From NCBI RefSeq assembly GCF_001905465.1, contig NZ_LISX01000003.1, forward strand, positions 140,912 to 204,911: 64,000 nt of DNA, given 5' to 3'. The notes beneath the pieces were generated by a model. The model saw only the letters and a list, made by a program, of their open reading frames with translations. It did no database searches and was not told where the DNA came from. This document shows positions 1 to 8,501 of the stretch, piece after piece (the stretch's first letter is position 1; every line of letters starts with the position of its first letter). The position numbers were made by a program, and so were the translations under genes. The stretch is from Kitasatospora sp. CB01950. GTDB lineage: Bacteria > Actinomycetota > Actinomycetes > Streptomycetales > Streptomycetaceae.

Positions 1-159
1 CTGGCGCTGGAGCCGTGGTGGTGCGCGGGGACGGCGGAGCTGCGGGTGGACCCGGACGGCTGGACGCTGCGGTCGGCGGACGGCTCGCGCGGCGCGCACT
101 CCGAGCACACCGTGGCGATCACCGAGGACGGGCCGCGCGTGCTCACCGCCCGGTCCTGA
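1..159 (+). CDS. map: Methionine aminopeptidase type I, C-terminal end (partial)
   Basis: The window opens inside this gene. Frame 1 gives 52 residues before the TGA at 157-159. The segment EPWW-x9-RVDPDGWTLRSADGS followed by HSEHTVAITEDGPRVLT matches the end of type I methionine aminopeptidases. The first Glu of EPW and the Glu of SEHTVAI correspond to metal-binding positions in that family. The enzyme removes the initiator Met from nascent proteins in the cytosol. Its start lies upstream of the window, so length and operon context cannot be judged. A repeat of about 14 bases (cccggtcctgaggc) straddles the stop codon. Confidence 0.8.
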   Translation: MALEPWWCAGTAELRVDPDGWTLRSADGSRGAHSEHTVAITEDGPRVLTARS

Positions 160-429
160 GGCACCCGGTCCTGAGGCGGCAGTTCGGCCACGGCGGGTGA
201 CCGGAGGATCGACCGACCGTGGCCGTTGTGGCCCGGCCCATAGTCGAACGGCCGGGTGATCGGCGCTCGGTCGCCGCCGGGACACGCACCGTGCGCGGCG
301 GGCCGACGAAAGGGCCCGGAACCCGGTGAGGCCGGTCACAGGCCGCGCGGGCCGGGCCCGGAAAATCGCGGGACCACTCGGTGAAAAGCCCCGATGTACC
401 GCCGGTAACGCGGCTCTGACCTGCACAGA
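160..429. other. Intergenic region upstream of the rpf leader
   Basis: No convincing gene is seen on either strand. Open frames here are GC-driven and lack ribosome binding sites or recognisable protein. The stretch must contain the promoter for the long rpf leader, but I could not assign a confident -35/-10 pair. Confidence 0.5.
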
Positions 430-674
430 CCTTCGAATGCTTGGACATCGGCCCAAACGCCCGTAGCTTCGTAACCAGTGCAGGGCGCACTACCCGGGAT
501 CACCCGACACCATCGCCCCGGAGCGGCCACCGAGCCGCACCGCACGGGCAGGGTGACCGCGACGGAGAGCACGTCGGCAAGCGACGGCACCGTCCGATCC
601 ACAAGCGCGAAACAGCAGGCCCGTCAGGGGCTCTGGTTCCGCCTTGCCTGCCCGGGGCATCCGAAAGGAATCGC
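430..674 (+). promoter_or_regulatory. Long rpf leader, candidate c-di-AMP (ydaO-type) riboswitch
   Basis: About 245 bases precede the rpf start. Short conserved-looking blocks occur in the order expected for the ydaO/yuaA class: atcgc near 510, gagcgg near 523, gggtga near 551, and cccgtcag near 622. These lie shortly before the Shine-Dalgarno gaaagga. It is established that Streptomyces rpf genes, notably rpfA of S. coelicolor, are controlled by c-di-AMP riboswitches, and this guided the call. The fold was not computed and the match is loose, so the assignment stays tentative. Confidence 0.4.
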
Positions 675-1547
675 ATGATCTTCCGTAACGAGACCGCCGC
701 CGCCAAGACCGCCACCACCACCGCCGCCGAGGGCAGCAGCACCCGCAAGCGCGTCCGTGCCGCCATCGTGGCCGGCTCCGCGTTGGCCGTTCTGCCGGTG
801 GCCGGACTCGTCACGGCGACCTCGGCCCACGCCGCCGACGTGTCCACCTGGGACAAGGTCGCGCAGTGCGAGTCGACCGGCAACTGGTCCATCGACTCCG
901 GCAACGGCTTCTACGGCGGCCTGCAGTTCACCTCCTCCACCTGGGCCGCGTACGGCGGCACCGCCTACGCCCCGCAGGCCAACCAGGCCACCAAGGCGCA
1001 GCAGATCGCCGTCGCCGAGAAGGTCCTCGCCTCCCAGGGCCCCGGCGCCTGGCCGGTGTGCTCCGTCAAGGCCGGTCTGACCAAGGGCGGCGCCGCTGCC
1101 CAGGTCGACACCTCCACCTCGGCGACCACCGCCACCGCGAGCACCGCCACCGCGAACAACGCCGCCACCACGTCCGTGAAGCTCGCTGCCACGAAGAGCG
1201 ACGCGGCCTCCACCAACACCACCGCCGGCGACAGCGCGGCCTCGCGTGTGCAGACCCAGACCCCGCAGGTCGTCAAGGCCCAGGGCGCCACGTCCGACGC
1301 CAGGACGGTCCAGGTCGACAAGGCCCAGATCGACAAGGCCCAGGCCGACAAGGCCCAGGGTGGGAAGTCCTGGACGAAGCACAACGCCAAGGCCGCCGAC
1401 GGCAACTACACCGTCAAGTCCGGTGACACCCTGAGCGCGATCGCCGCCGCCAACGGCACCACCGTCGACGCGCTGTTCCAGACCAACGCGAAGACCATCG
1501 GCGCCAGCGCCGACGTCATCTTCCCGGGCCAGGTCCTCTCGGTCTGA
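675..1547 (+). CDS. Secreted resuscitation-promoting factor with LysM domain
   Basis: A 290-residue secreted muralytic enzyme that cleaves peptidoglycan, typically during spore germination and dormancy exit. The ATG at 675 is chosen for the gaaagga site nine bases upstream. Residues 1-53 form a long signal peptide with an RKR n-region ending in SAHA. The Rpf fold follows at about 55-130, with [13 protein letters not shown] holding the catalytic Glu, a paired Cys in WPVCS, and the [10 protein letters not shown] motif. Residues 135-240 are an Ala/Thr-rich linker with DKAQ repeats. A C-terminal LysM ([13 protein letters not shown] ... IFPGQVLSV) anchors it to the wall. LysM architecture plus the long leader resembles RpfA. 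It ends at a strong hairpin. Confidence 0.93.
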   Translation: MIFRNETAAAKTATTTAAEGSSTRKRVRAAIVAGSALAVLPVAGLVTATSAHAADVSTWDKVAQCESTGNWSIDSGNGFYGGLQFTSSTWAAYGGTAYAPQANQATKAQQIAVAEKVLASQGPGAWPVCSVKAGLTKGGAAAQVDTSTSATTATASTATANNAATTSVKLAATKSDAASTNTTAGDSAASRVQTQTPQVVKAQGATSDARTVQVDKAQIDKAQADKAQGGKSWTKHNAKAADGNYTVKSGDTLSAIAAANGTTVDALFQTNAKTIGASADVIFPGQVLSV

Positions 1548-1589
1548 GGCACCTCCGCCTGACCGGTCCGCACCGCCGGACCACGCACA

Positions 1590-1634
1590 CGCCGACGGCC
1601 GCCCCCTCATGTCGGGAGGGGGCGGCCGTCGGCG
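1590..1634. terminator. Bidirectional hairpin terminator
   Basis: A perfect 19-bp stem (1590-1608 with 1616-1634) encloses a 7-base loop, without a U tract. It lies between the convergent rpf and Imm51 genes and probably terminates both. Confidence 0.85.
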
Positions 1635-1664
1635 TTCGCGTGCCCGGACACCGGGAGGTGCGGC

Positions 1665-2033
1665 TCAGTCGAACCAGTCGGGGTCGGCGGAGTCGATCAG
1701 CTCGCGCAGCGCCGCCAGGTCGCGGAAGGCGCCGGACAGCAGCACGCCGAGTTCGCGCAGCGCCGCCGCGTCCTCGCCGTACGCCACGAACATCCCGGCC
1801 TCCGGGTCGTAGCGGAACCGGCCCTCCAGCTGCGGCGCGTGCGTGCGCACCGCCGAGCGGGCCACCGCCTCCCAGCCGTAGCCGCCGTTCTGCTGACCGG
1901 CGGCCTCGAAGACCTCGTCCACCGCGAGCATTCGATCGTCCGTCAGCAGCAGGCAGTACGAGCCGGGCCGGTGGTCGTACTCGAAGAACGACAGCGGGGC
2001 GTACGTCTCACGATCAGTCTCACGATCAGTCAT
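1665..2033 (-). CDS. Imm51-family immunity-like protein
   Basis: A 122-residue acidic cytosolic protein starting MTDRETDRETYAPLSFFEY. The block PGSYCLLLTD, the central GGYGWEAVA, and the tail DPEAGMFVAYGED ... ADPDWFD match the Imm51 type of small immunity proteins from polymorphic toxin systems. The ATG at 2033 is preferred to a GTG eight codons upstream because family members begin this way. The N-terminal TDRE is a tandem duplication, from a 10-base direct repeat in the DNA. No toxin gene lies nearby, so it is either an orphan immunity gene or a housekeeping derivative. The family call is from memory of the motif pattern. Confidence 0.7.
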   Translation of the reverse strand: MTDRETDRETYAPLSFFEYDHRPGSYCLLLTDDRMLAVDEVFEAAGQQNGGYGWEAVARSAVRTHAPQLEGRFRYDPEAGMFVAYGEDAAALRELGVLLSGAFRDLAALRELIDSADPDWFD

Positions 2034-2073
2034 GGCCCGGACGGTACCGGCGGGCACCGACAGTCGGCCGGGG

Positions 2074-3081
2074 CTACTTCCGGTCGTCCGGCTCCGGGCC
2101 CTCGGGTTCGGGCGCGGACGCGGACTCGGGCGGGTCGAACGCGACGTCCACGTGCTGTTCGGGCCGGCGCTCCTCCTGGCGGGCCAGCAGGGCCAGGACC
2201 TCCCGGTCGGGGCCGGTGAGCGGAGGCTGGAGCAGCGAGCGCGGCCACAGGCGGCGGGCCAGGACCACGTTGGTCTCGGCGGCGTAGACGGTGATCTGGG
2301 ACGCCAGGTACAGCCAGGACAGCAGGCCGATCACCGTCGCGAAGAAGCCGTAGACCGCACTGGCGTGCCGCAGTTGGTGCGCGACCAGGGCCGCGCCGAA
2401 CGCCTGCAGGACGGTGAACAGCGGGCCCGCGACCAGGCTGCCCGGCACCAGGCGGCGGGTGTGCACCTCCTTGGGGGTGAGGATCCGCAGGCAGGCGACG
2501 AACAGCGCGGAGTTCAGCACCGCCGACAGCAGCAGGCCGCCGATCCGGGCCAGGGTGCCGCCGAGGGTGGTCGAGACCAGCGCGGCGGCGGCCGTGGTCA
2601 CCACCAGGCCGAGTCCGAGCGCGAGGAACAGCGCCAGGCAGCGGGCCAGTCGCGGCCAGTAGCCGGGCCGCCGGACGCCCGGCACGTTCCACACCTCGGC
2701 CATCGCGTGCTGCATCACCTGCGCGATGCCAAGCGCGCCGTACAGCAGGCCGAGGATGCCGATGACCAGCGCCAGCCCGCTGCCCTGCACGGAGTGCACG
2801 TTCTCCCGCAACTGGTCTCCGATGATCGGAAAATCGGCCAGTGCGGAGTTGAGGACCGACTCCTGCGCCTCCGGATGACCGTGCAGCACGAAACCCAGCA
2901 CGGTGGAGAGCAGGAGCAGCAGCGGGATCAGCGACACGAAGCCGTAGTAGGTGATCAGCGCGGCCAGCAGACCGCCCCGGTCGTCGCCGTACTTCTTGAT
3001 CACGCCGAAGACCGCCGCCAGCGGCCGGTGCCGCTGCTGGGTGCGGTCGACGGCCCGCAGCGCGCGTTCGATCGGATTCAC
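2074..3081 (-). CDS. YihY/BrkB-family inner membrane protein
   Basis: 335 residues from a GTG preceded by agggagga. The sequence VNPIERALRAVDR ... ALITYYGFVSLIPLLLLLSTVLGF is the hallmark N-terminal region of the BrkB/YihY (virulence factor BrkB) family. About six hydrophobic helices follow, including GSGLALVIGILGLLYGALG and a YGFFATVIGLLSWLYLASQI segment. The acidic, Pro-rich C-terminus is cytosolic. The biochemical role of the family is unsettled. The gene is divergent from the membrane protein at 3411 and convergent to nothing, and probably forms a single unit. Confidence 0.9.
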   Translation of the reverse strand: MNPIERALRAVDRTQQRHRPLAAVFGVIKKYGDDRGGLLAALITYYGFVSLIPLLLLLSTVLGFVLHGHPEAQESVLNSALADFPIIGDQLRENVHSVQGSGLALVIGILGLLYGALGIAQVMQHAMAEVWNVPGVRRPGYWPRLARCLALFLALGLGLVVTTAAAALVSTTLGGTLARIGGLLLSAVLNSALFVACLRILTPKEVHTRRLVPGSLVAGPLFTVLQAFGAALVAHQLRHASAVYGFFATVIGLLSWLYLASQITVYAAETNVVLARRLWPRSLLQPPLTGPDREVLALLARQEERRPEQHVDVAFDPPESASAPEPEGPEPDDRK

Positions 3082-3337
3082 TGGCCCGTCCTCCCTGACC
3101 GACCCCAGTGATCGGCTCACCGCGTATGCCCGGCCGCGCCGCACCCATCGCACCCGGACCCGGACCGTCACCCGGGGGTGTGAATCCGCGCCCGGCGGAA
3201 AGGCGGCGTCCCGACCCCGCAAGGGCCCGGAGGCGGCACGACCGGCGGCGTTCCCGCGCGACCACCACCCGCAGGCCCTGCCCAAGGTCGCGGTCTCCAC
3301 CGTGCCCGGCCCGGCCCCCGGAACGGGGAGTAGACGT

Positions 3338-3375
3338 TCCCCCGAACGGGGGAGGATCGTCCCCTGTACGGGGGA
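3338..3375. promoter_or_regulatory. Two inverted repeats upstream of the 3411 operon
   Basis: Two similar palindromes, tccccc-gaac-ggggga (3338-3353) and tcccc-tgtac-gggga (within 3360-3375), have centres 22 bp apart, two helical turns. They lie about 40-70 bases before the ATG at 3411, as a regulator binding site would. A third half-like copy (gaacggggag) is at about 3321. Confidence 0.45.
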
Positions 3376-3410
3376 ATCGGCACACCCCCGGCGGTTGCGA
3401 TCGTCGGGGC

Positions 3411-4406
3411 ATGACGACCATACGCACCGCCACAAACCCGAGCCGCCTGCGGACGGCCCTGTGCGCCGGCACGATCGTTGCCACCCTGCCCTACCTGGCG
3501 CTGAAGATCGCCTGGGTCGCCGGCAGCGGCATCGGCGTCCACGGCGACGGCATGCACAGCGGCACCATGATCGGCGCCAACCTCGCCACCCTCGGCATGG
3601 ACGCCGTCGCCGCCGTCCTCGCCCTCGGCCTGGCCCGCCCGTGGGGGCGGCGCATCCCCGGTCGGCTGCTGGTCCTGCCGATGTTCGTCGCCACCGGCCT
3701 GCTCGCCCCGATCGCCTTCGTCGCACCCGTCGCGGCCGTCGTCGGAGCGTTCACCGGCGGCATCTCCTCCAGCAGCGACCCGAGCCAGGACTTCATCGAG
3801 GGCTGGGTGTTCGCCGTGGTCTACGGCGGCTTCGGCCTGCAGGCGATCGGCCTGGTCGGCGGCTTCGTCCTGCACGCCCGCGAACGGTGGGCGCCCGTGT
3901 TCGCGCTGCGCCTGCGCGACCTGCCCGCCGGCCCGGCCGACGGGGTGCGGCGGCTGATCGTCGCCGCCGTCGCCGTGCTCGGCCTCGTCCCGGTGGCGAT
4001 CCAGCTGTCCTGGGCGTTCGGCAGCCACGTCCTGCGGCCCGACGACACCCGCACGGCCGCCCAGTCCCTGGTCCTCGACAGCGGCTACGCACTGCTCACC
4101 GTGGTCGGACTCGTCGGCATGCTCGCGCTGACCTGGCGGCGGCGCGACGGCCGCTCGGCGCGCGGCGCCCTGGTGGCGGCCTGGGTCGGCACCGGGACGT
4201 CGTTCGGCTGGGGCCTGTTCTGGCTGCTCGCCTCGTCCGTCACCACCCCGCTCAGCAAGGGCGCGGACATGCGCGGCCTCGCGCTGGTCGGCGGCCTGCT
4301 GGCGCTGGTCGGCGCGGTGCTCGCGACCGTGCTGGCCCTGCTGGTGGTCGAGGCCGTGGGGGCGTCGGACGACCGCGCCCGCCGCAGTGGGATGATCCGG
4401 GCGTGA
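3411..4406 (+). CDS. Multi-spanning membrane protein of unknown function
   Basis: 331 residues starting MTTIRTATNPSRLRTALCAG. I count about eight or nine hydrophobic segments, separated by short charged loops. Conserved-looking small-residue runs include GSGIGVHGDGMHSGTMIGANLATLGMDA near residues 40-65. No enzyme motif is recognised. The gene overlaps the following histidine kinase by four bases (GTGA at 4403-4406), so it is probably co-translated with the kinase and may sense a stimulus or be its output. The start follows two candidate operator palindromes. No strong Shine-Dalgarno is visible, so a leaderless transcript is possible. Confidence 0.75.
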   Translation: MTTIRTATNPSRLRTALCAGTIVATLPYLALKIAWVAGSGIGVHGDGMHSGTMIGANLATLGMDAVAAVLALGLARPWGRRIPGRLLVLPMFVATGLLAPIAFVAPVAAVVGAFTGGISSSSDPSQDFIEGWVFAVVYGGFGLQAIGLVGGFVLHARERWAPVFALRLRDLPAGPADGVRRLIVAAVAVLGLVPVAIQLSWAFGSHVLRPDDTRTAAQSLVLDSGYALLTVVGLVGMLALTWRRRDGRSARGALVAAWVGTGTSFGWGLFWLLASSVTTPLSKGADMRGLALVGGLLALVGAVLATVLALLVVEAVGASDDRARRSGMIRA

Positions 4407-5662
4407 CGCCACGGGGGGAGGTCCGCCGGGTCGCCCAGGCCCTGTTCGGCCGGGCGGCCCTGCGGCGTTGGGCGCTGCTGATCCTGGGCGGCGCGATGAT
4501 GACGCCGTTCTGGTTCGTGACGAACATCGCCCTCGCGCCGCTGTCCCCGACCGGCTCGACCGGCCGCTCGCTGCTGGTCCAGTTCGCGGCCTACCTCGCG
4601 GCGTTGCCGCTGGTCGCCGCGACCGCCGCCGCCGTCCCGTTCGTCCGGCAGCTGGAGACCGCGATCGTCCGCACCCTGCTGCCCGTCGGCGCCCGCTGGG
4701 AACGCCCGGACGAGCCCGCCGCCTCGCGTGGACGGACCGCCCTGTGGGCGGTGCTGCACCTCGGCCTCGGCGCGCCCGTCGCCGGGGCGACCATGGCCGT
4801 CCCGCCCGCCGTCGTGGTGCTGCTGACGGTCCGCCCGTTCCTGGACGATCCCCCCGGGTGGCTGGGCGTGGTGCCCGCCTGGCTCGGGCCGCCCGCCGGG
4901 GCGCTGCTCGCGGTGCTGCTGCCGACCGCCGCACGGGCGGCCGGCCTGGCCCTCGAACGCTCGGCCCCCGCCCTGCTCGGACCGTCCGCCGCCGAGCGGC
5001 TCGCCGAAGCCGAACGCCACCGCGCCCGACTGGCCGAACGCAACCGTCTGGCACGGGAGTTGCACGACTCCGTCGGCCACGCGCTCGGCGTCGTCACGCT
5101 CCAGGCCGCCGCCGCCGGACGGGTCCTCGACCGCGACCCGGCGTTCGCCCGCAGCGCCCTCGCCGCGATCGAGGAGGCCGCCCGGTCCGCCGCCGACGAA
5201 CTCGACCACGTCCTCGGCCTGCTCCGCGAGGAGCACCCCGGCCGCGCCCCCCAACCCGACCTGCGCGACCTCCACCGCCTCGCGGACTCCGCCCGCGCCG
5301 CCGGATCACCCGTCGACCTGACCGTCGGCGACCTCCACGCGATGCCCGCCGTGGTCTCCCGCGAGGCCTACCGGATCGTCCAGGAAGCCCTCACCAACGC
5401 CCTCCGCCACGCCGCCGGATCACCCGTGCAGGTGACCGTCGACGCCGCCGGCGGCGAACTGCGCCTGCTGATCCGCAACCCGATGCCCGCCACCCGCCGC
5501 CCCGGCCGCAGCGGCGGACGCGGCACCCGCGGCATCGCCGAACGCGCCCAACTCCTCGGCGGACACGCCGAATTCGGACCCGAAGACGGCCACTGGCAGG
5601 TGGCCGCCCGGCTGCCCCTCGCCCTCGGCCGGGCCAACGACCGCCCCGGGAGGGACACGTGA
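4403..5662 (+). CDS. Sensor histidine kinase (HisKA_3 type)
   Basis: 419 residues from a GTG that overlaps the upstream stop. Four or more membrane helices occupy residues 20-190. A coiled linker (AERLAEAERHRARLAERNRLARE) then leads to the H-box LHDSVGHALG with the phosphoacceptor His at about 221. The ATP-binding domain follows, with N-box IVQEALTNALRHA and G-box GGRGTRGIAERAQLLGG. This is the NarX/DesK-like subgroup that pairs with LuxR-type regulators. Its partner overlaps its last codons (GTGA, 5659-5662). The signal is not evident from the sequence. Confidence 0.93.
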   Translation: MTPRGEVRRVAQALFGRAALRRWALLILGGAMMTPFWFVTNIALAPLSPTGSTGRSLLVQFAAYLAALPLVAATAAAVPFVRQLETAIVRTLLPVGARWERPDEPAASRGRTALWAVLHLGLGAPVAGATMAVPPAVVVLLTVRPFLDDPPGWLGVVPAWLGPPAGALLAVLLPTAARAAGLALERSAPALLGPSAAERLAEAERHRARLAERNRLARELHDSVGHALGVVTLQAAAAGRVLDRDPAFARSALAAIEEAARSAADELDHVLGLLREEHPGRAPQPDLRDLHRLADSARAAGSPVDLTVGDLHAMPAVVSREAYRIVQEALTNALRHAAGSPVQVTVDAAGGELRLLIRNPMPATRRPGRSGGRGTRGIAERAQLLGGHAEFGPEDGHWQVAARLPLALGRANDRPGRDT

Positions 5663-6306
5663 GCACCGCACCGATCCGGGTGCTGATCGCCGACGACGAA
5701 CCGCTGGTGCGCTCCGGCCTCGCCGTCATCCTCGGCGCCGAACCGGACATCGACGTGGTCGGCGAGGCCGAGAGCGGCGCCCAGGCCGTCGCCCTCGCCC
5801 GCACCCTCACCCCCGACGTGGTCCTCACCGACGTCCGGATGCCCGCGCTCGACGGCATCCAGGCCGCCCGGCGGATCCTCGACACCGTCGTCCCCGCCCC
5901 GCGCGTCGTCGTCATCACCACCTTCGAGAACGACGACAGCGTCCACGACGCGCTGCTCGCCGGAGCCGCCGGCTTCCTGCTCAAACGCTCCCGGCCGGAG
6001 GCGATCGTGCAGGCCGTCCGGCTCGCCGCGTTCGGCGACACGCTGATGTTCCCCGACTCGGTGCGCGACCTGGCCCTGCACCGGCGCCGCGCGACCACCC
6101 CGTTCCCGCACCCGCTGTCCGAACGCGAACAGGACGTGCTGCGCCTGATGGCCTCCGGCCTCGGCAACGCCGAGATCGCCGCGACGCTGTTCCTCGGCGC
6201 GGAGACCGTCAAGACGCACGTCGCGAACATCCTCACCAAGCTCGGCGCCCGCAACCGCACCCACGCCGTCGTCCTCGCCTACCGCTCCGGCTTCGTCGCC
6301 CCCTGA
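5659..6306 (+). CDS. NarL/LuxR-family response regulator
   Basis: 215 residues. The receiver domain spans about residues 6-125, with acidic pair DDE at the N-terminus, phosphoacceptor Asp at about 58 in TDVRMPALDG, and Thr/Lys at the usual positions (VITTFEND, FLLKRS). The LuxR-type helix-turn-helix spans residues 148-210 (LSEREQDVLRLMASGLGNAEIAA ... VKTHVANILTKL). It is translationally coupled to the kinase at 4403 and forms the output of that two-component system. It may recognise the paired inverted repeats at 3338-3375, which would make the operon self-regulating; that last point is inference. Confidence 0.95.
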   Translation: MSTAPIRVLIADDEPLVRSGLAVILGAEPDIDVVGEAESGAQAVALARTLTPDVVLTDVRMPALDGIQAARRILDTVVPAPRVVVITTFENDDSVHDALLAGAAGFLLKRSRPEAIVQAVRLAAFGDTLMFPDSVRDLALHRRRATTPFPHPLSEREQDVLRLMASGLGNAEIAATLFLGAETVKTHVANILTKLGARNRTHAVVLAYRSGFVAP

Positions 6307-6330
6307 CCCGCCCGGGGCGGACCTCGCGGG

Positions 6331-7362
6331 TCAGGGAAGCAGCTCGGGCAGGCCGGCGCGGACGGCGTGCTCGGCGCCGAGGAAGGAGACCAGGCCCGCC
6401 ACGGCGTCGCGGCGCAGCGTCAGGACGGTGAGCGACCAGGCCCGGTGGGGTGCGTCCGGGGCCTCGCCGAGGTAGAACGCCACGGCGGGTTGGCCGTTGG
6501 CGGTGGTGAGGCGGTGGCGCCAGCTCGGGCAGCGGGTGAGGGGGACGGCCACCGCGAAGTCCATGACGGCGGCGCGGCCCGCGTACCACTGGGCCAGCGG
6601 CGGCATCGACCAGGTGACGTCCTCGGTGAGCAGGGCGACCAGGGCGTCGGCGTCGCCGCGTTCCAGGGCGGTGGCGAAGGAGGACGCGATGCCCCGGACG
6701 CGCAGGTCGCCGAGGGTGCGCAGGGTCCGCTGCTGGGAGACCTGCGGGAGCTTCGCGGTGAGGGTGCGCCGGGCCCGGGCGAGGGCGGAGTTCACCGAGG
6801 TGGTGGAGGTGTCCATCATGGCGGCGATCTCGTCGGCGGAGAACCCCAGCACGTCGAAGAGGAGCAGCGCGGCCCGCTGGTTGCCCGACAGGTGCTGCAC
6901 GGCCGCGACGAAGGCGAGTTCGACGGCTTCGCGCTGCTCGTAGCGGGCGGCGGGGCCGGCGGGCCCGAGCGGCAGGCCCGCGTCCGGGTACGGGCCCAGC
7001 CAGGCGACCTCGGTCAGCGGGGCGGCGTCGAGCACCGCGCGGTCGGCGGCCGGGCCGAGGTCGACGGGCAGTGCGCGGCGGCCGCGGCGGGCGACGGCGT
7101 CCAGGCAGGTGCGGGTGGCCACCGTGTACAGCCAGCCGCGCAGCGAACTGCGGCCCTCGAACCCGGAGAGGCCGCGCCAGGCGCGGACCAGCGCCTCCTG
7201 CAGCGCGTCGTCGGCGTCGTGGGTGGAGCCGAGCATGCGGTAGCAGTGCGCGTGCAGTTCGCGGCGCAGCGGCGCGACCAGCCGGGTGAAGGCGGCGTCG
7301 TCGCCGTCGCGGGCCGCCGCCAGGTCGGCGTCGGCGGGGGGTGTGCAGAATTCCTCGCTCAC
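6331..7362 (-). CDS. ECF RNA polymerase sigma factor, SigX5/SigG-like
   Basis: 343 residues from a GTG. Region 2 contains YRMLGSTHDADDALQEALVRAWR. Region 4 carries LSGNQRAALLLFDVLGFSADEIA followed by TSVNSALARARRTL. A C-terminal SnoaL-like domain (ALERGDADALVALLTEDVTWSMPP ... ) occupies roughly residues 215-340, as in ECF groups related to SigX5, SigG and SigJ. In those groups this domain replaces an anti-sigma factor. The gene is divergent from a VOC and a DinB gene, which are frequent neighbours or targets of such factors. Only a weak Shine-Dalgarno is visible. Confidence 0.9.
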   Translation of the reverse strand: MSEEFCTPPADADLAAARDGDDAAFTRLVAPLRRELHAHCYRMLGSTHDADDALQEALVRAWRGLSGFEGRSSLRGWLYTVATRTCLDAVARRGRRALPVDLGPAADRAVLDAAPLTEVAWLGPYPDAGLPLGPAGPAARYEQREAVELAFVAAVQHLSGNQRAALLLFDVLGFSADEIAAMMDTSTTSVNSALARARRTLTAKLPQVSQQRTLRTLGDLRVRGIASSFATALERGDADALVALLTEDVTWSMPPLAQWYAGRAAVMDFAVAVPLTRCPSWRHRLTTANGQPAVAFYLGEAPDAPHRAWSLTVLTLRRDAVAGLVSFLGAEHAVRAGLPELLP

Positions 7363-7430
7363 GGGCGACGATTCTGCCCCACGGCGGAAGTCACACTCTC
7401 GACCCGTGTTTCCGCACCCGAGGAGCAGCC

Positions 7431-7799
7431 GTGACAGCCGGCCCCCAACACCCGCCCACGCCCGCCTGGTTCGACATCTCCACCCCCGACGCGCCGCGCG
7501 CCCACCGCTTCTACCGAGCCCTGTTCGACTGGCCGATCGACGTGCTCGACGCGACGTACGCGCGGATCGGCGGGGCGGCGGGCGGCGAACCGATCGGCGG
7601 GATCGGCCAGTCCGGCCCGGGCAGCCCCTACACCGGGATCGTCGTGTACTTCCGGGTCGCGGACGTGGCCCAGGCGCTCGACGACGCCGAGAAGCTCGGC
7701 GGCCGCCGCCGGATGGAGCCGCGGGCCGTGCCCGGGCAGGGCCGGATCGCCGTGTTCGACGACCCGGACGGCAACCCCGTCGGCCTGCTCGGCGACTGA
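7431..7799 (+). CDS. VOC (glyoxalase-fold) family protein
   Basis: 122 residues from a GTG with gaggag upstream. The pattern WFDISTPDAPRAHRFYRALFDW at the N-terminus and VYFRVADVAQALDDAEKLGG ... IAVFDDPDGNPVGLLG at the C-terminus is the paired beta-alpha-beta-beta-beta repeat of vicinal oxygen chelate proteins. His and Asp residues suit metal binding but the substrate is unknown. The next gene begins 18 bases downstream, so the two are probably co-transcribed, divergent from the sigma factor. Confidence 0.9.
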   Translation: MTAGPQHPPTPAWFDISTPDAPRAHRFYRALFDWPIDVLDATYARIGGAAGGEPIGGIGQSGPGSPYTGIVVYFRVADVAQALDDAEKLGGRRRMEPRAVPGQGRIAVFDDPDGNPVGLLGD

Positions 7800-7817
7800 G
7801 AGAAGAGGACACGCCGA

Positions 7818-8414
7818 ATGACTGCCACCGACTTCAAGACCGACCTGCAGCGGCACCTGCAGGACGCCCGGGAGACCGTCGTGCGGAAGCTCGACGGCCT
7901 GAGCGAGCGCGACGTCCGCCGCCCGCTCACCCCGACCGGGACCAACCTGCTCGGCCTGGTCAAGCACCTCGCGGGCGTCGAACTGCTCTACCTGGGCTGG
8001 GTGTTCGACCGGCAGCCCGCAGCGCAGGTGCCGTGGTTCCGCCCGGACCTGGGCGCGGCCGGGCTGGAGCCCAACGTCGACATGTGGGCCACCGTCGAGG
8101 AGTCCCGGGAGGCGATCCTCGACAGCTACTGGACGGCGTGGAAGCACGCCGACGAGACCGTCGAGACGCTTCCTTTGGACGCCGTCGGCCACGTGCCGTG
8201 GTGGTTGGAGCGGACCGGCACCCCGAGCCTGCAGCGGGTGCTGGTCCACCTGATCGGCGAGACCGAGCGGCACACCGGACACGCCGACATCGTCCGGGAG
8301 CTGATCGACGGCGAGGTCGGCTACCGGCCGGGCGTGGCGGCGATGCCCGAGGCCGACGCCCAGTGGTGGGCCGCGTACCGGGCCAAGGTCGCCGCCGCGG
8401 CCGAGCAGGCCTGA
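7818..8414 (+). CDS. DinB/DUF664-family protein
   Basis: 198 residues with RBS agaagagg. The N-terminal helix bundle reads LQDARETVVRKLDGLSERDVRRPLTPTGTNLLGLVKHLAGVE, and a later HLIGETERHTGHADIVREL holds the second His-rich motif. The His residues in VKHLAGVE and ETERHTGHAD are the probable metal ligands of the DinB-like fold. Members include mycothiol- or bacillithiol-dependent S-transferases, and in actinomycetes mycothiol is the likely cofactor. It follows the VOC gene in a two-gene unit. Confidence 0.9.
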   Translation: MTATDFKTDLQRHLQDARETVVRKLDGLSERDVRRPLTPTGTNLLGLVKHLAGVELLYLGWVFDRQPAAQVPWFRPDLGAAGLEPNVDMWATVEESREAILDSYWTAWKHADETVETLPLDAVGHVPWWLERTGTPSLQRVLVHLIGETERHTGHADIVRELIDGEVGYRPGVAAMPEADAQWWAAYRAKVAAAAEQA

Positions 8415-8420
8415 CACCGG

Positions 8421-8498
8421 CGGCCCCGCCCGTCCGGCGGCGGGCGGGGCCGGCCCGAGATCGGTGGCCCTGCCCGTCCGGCGGCGGGCGGGGCCACC
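8421..8498. terminator. Tandemly duplicated hairpin terminator
   Basis: Two near-identical hairpins sit side by side. One has 12-bp arms (8421-8432 and 8441-8452). The other has 14-bp arms (8463-8476 and 8485-8498, one G-T pair). Both have the same loop tccggcgg. They lie between the convergent DinB and deacetylase genes. Confidence 0.8.
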
Positions 8499-8501
8499 GG
8501 C

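Noticed and set aside
1640..2287. Plus-strand Arg-rich frame over the Imm51 region
   Set aside because: No ribosome site, biased composition, and it is antisense to a recognisable gene.
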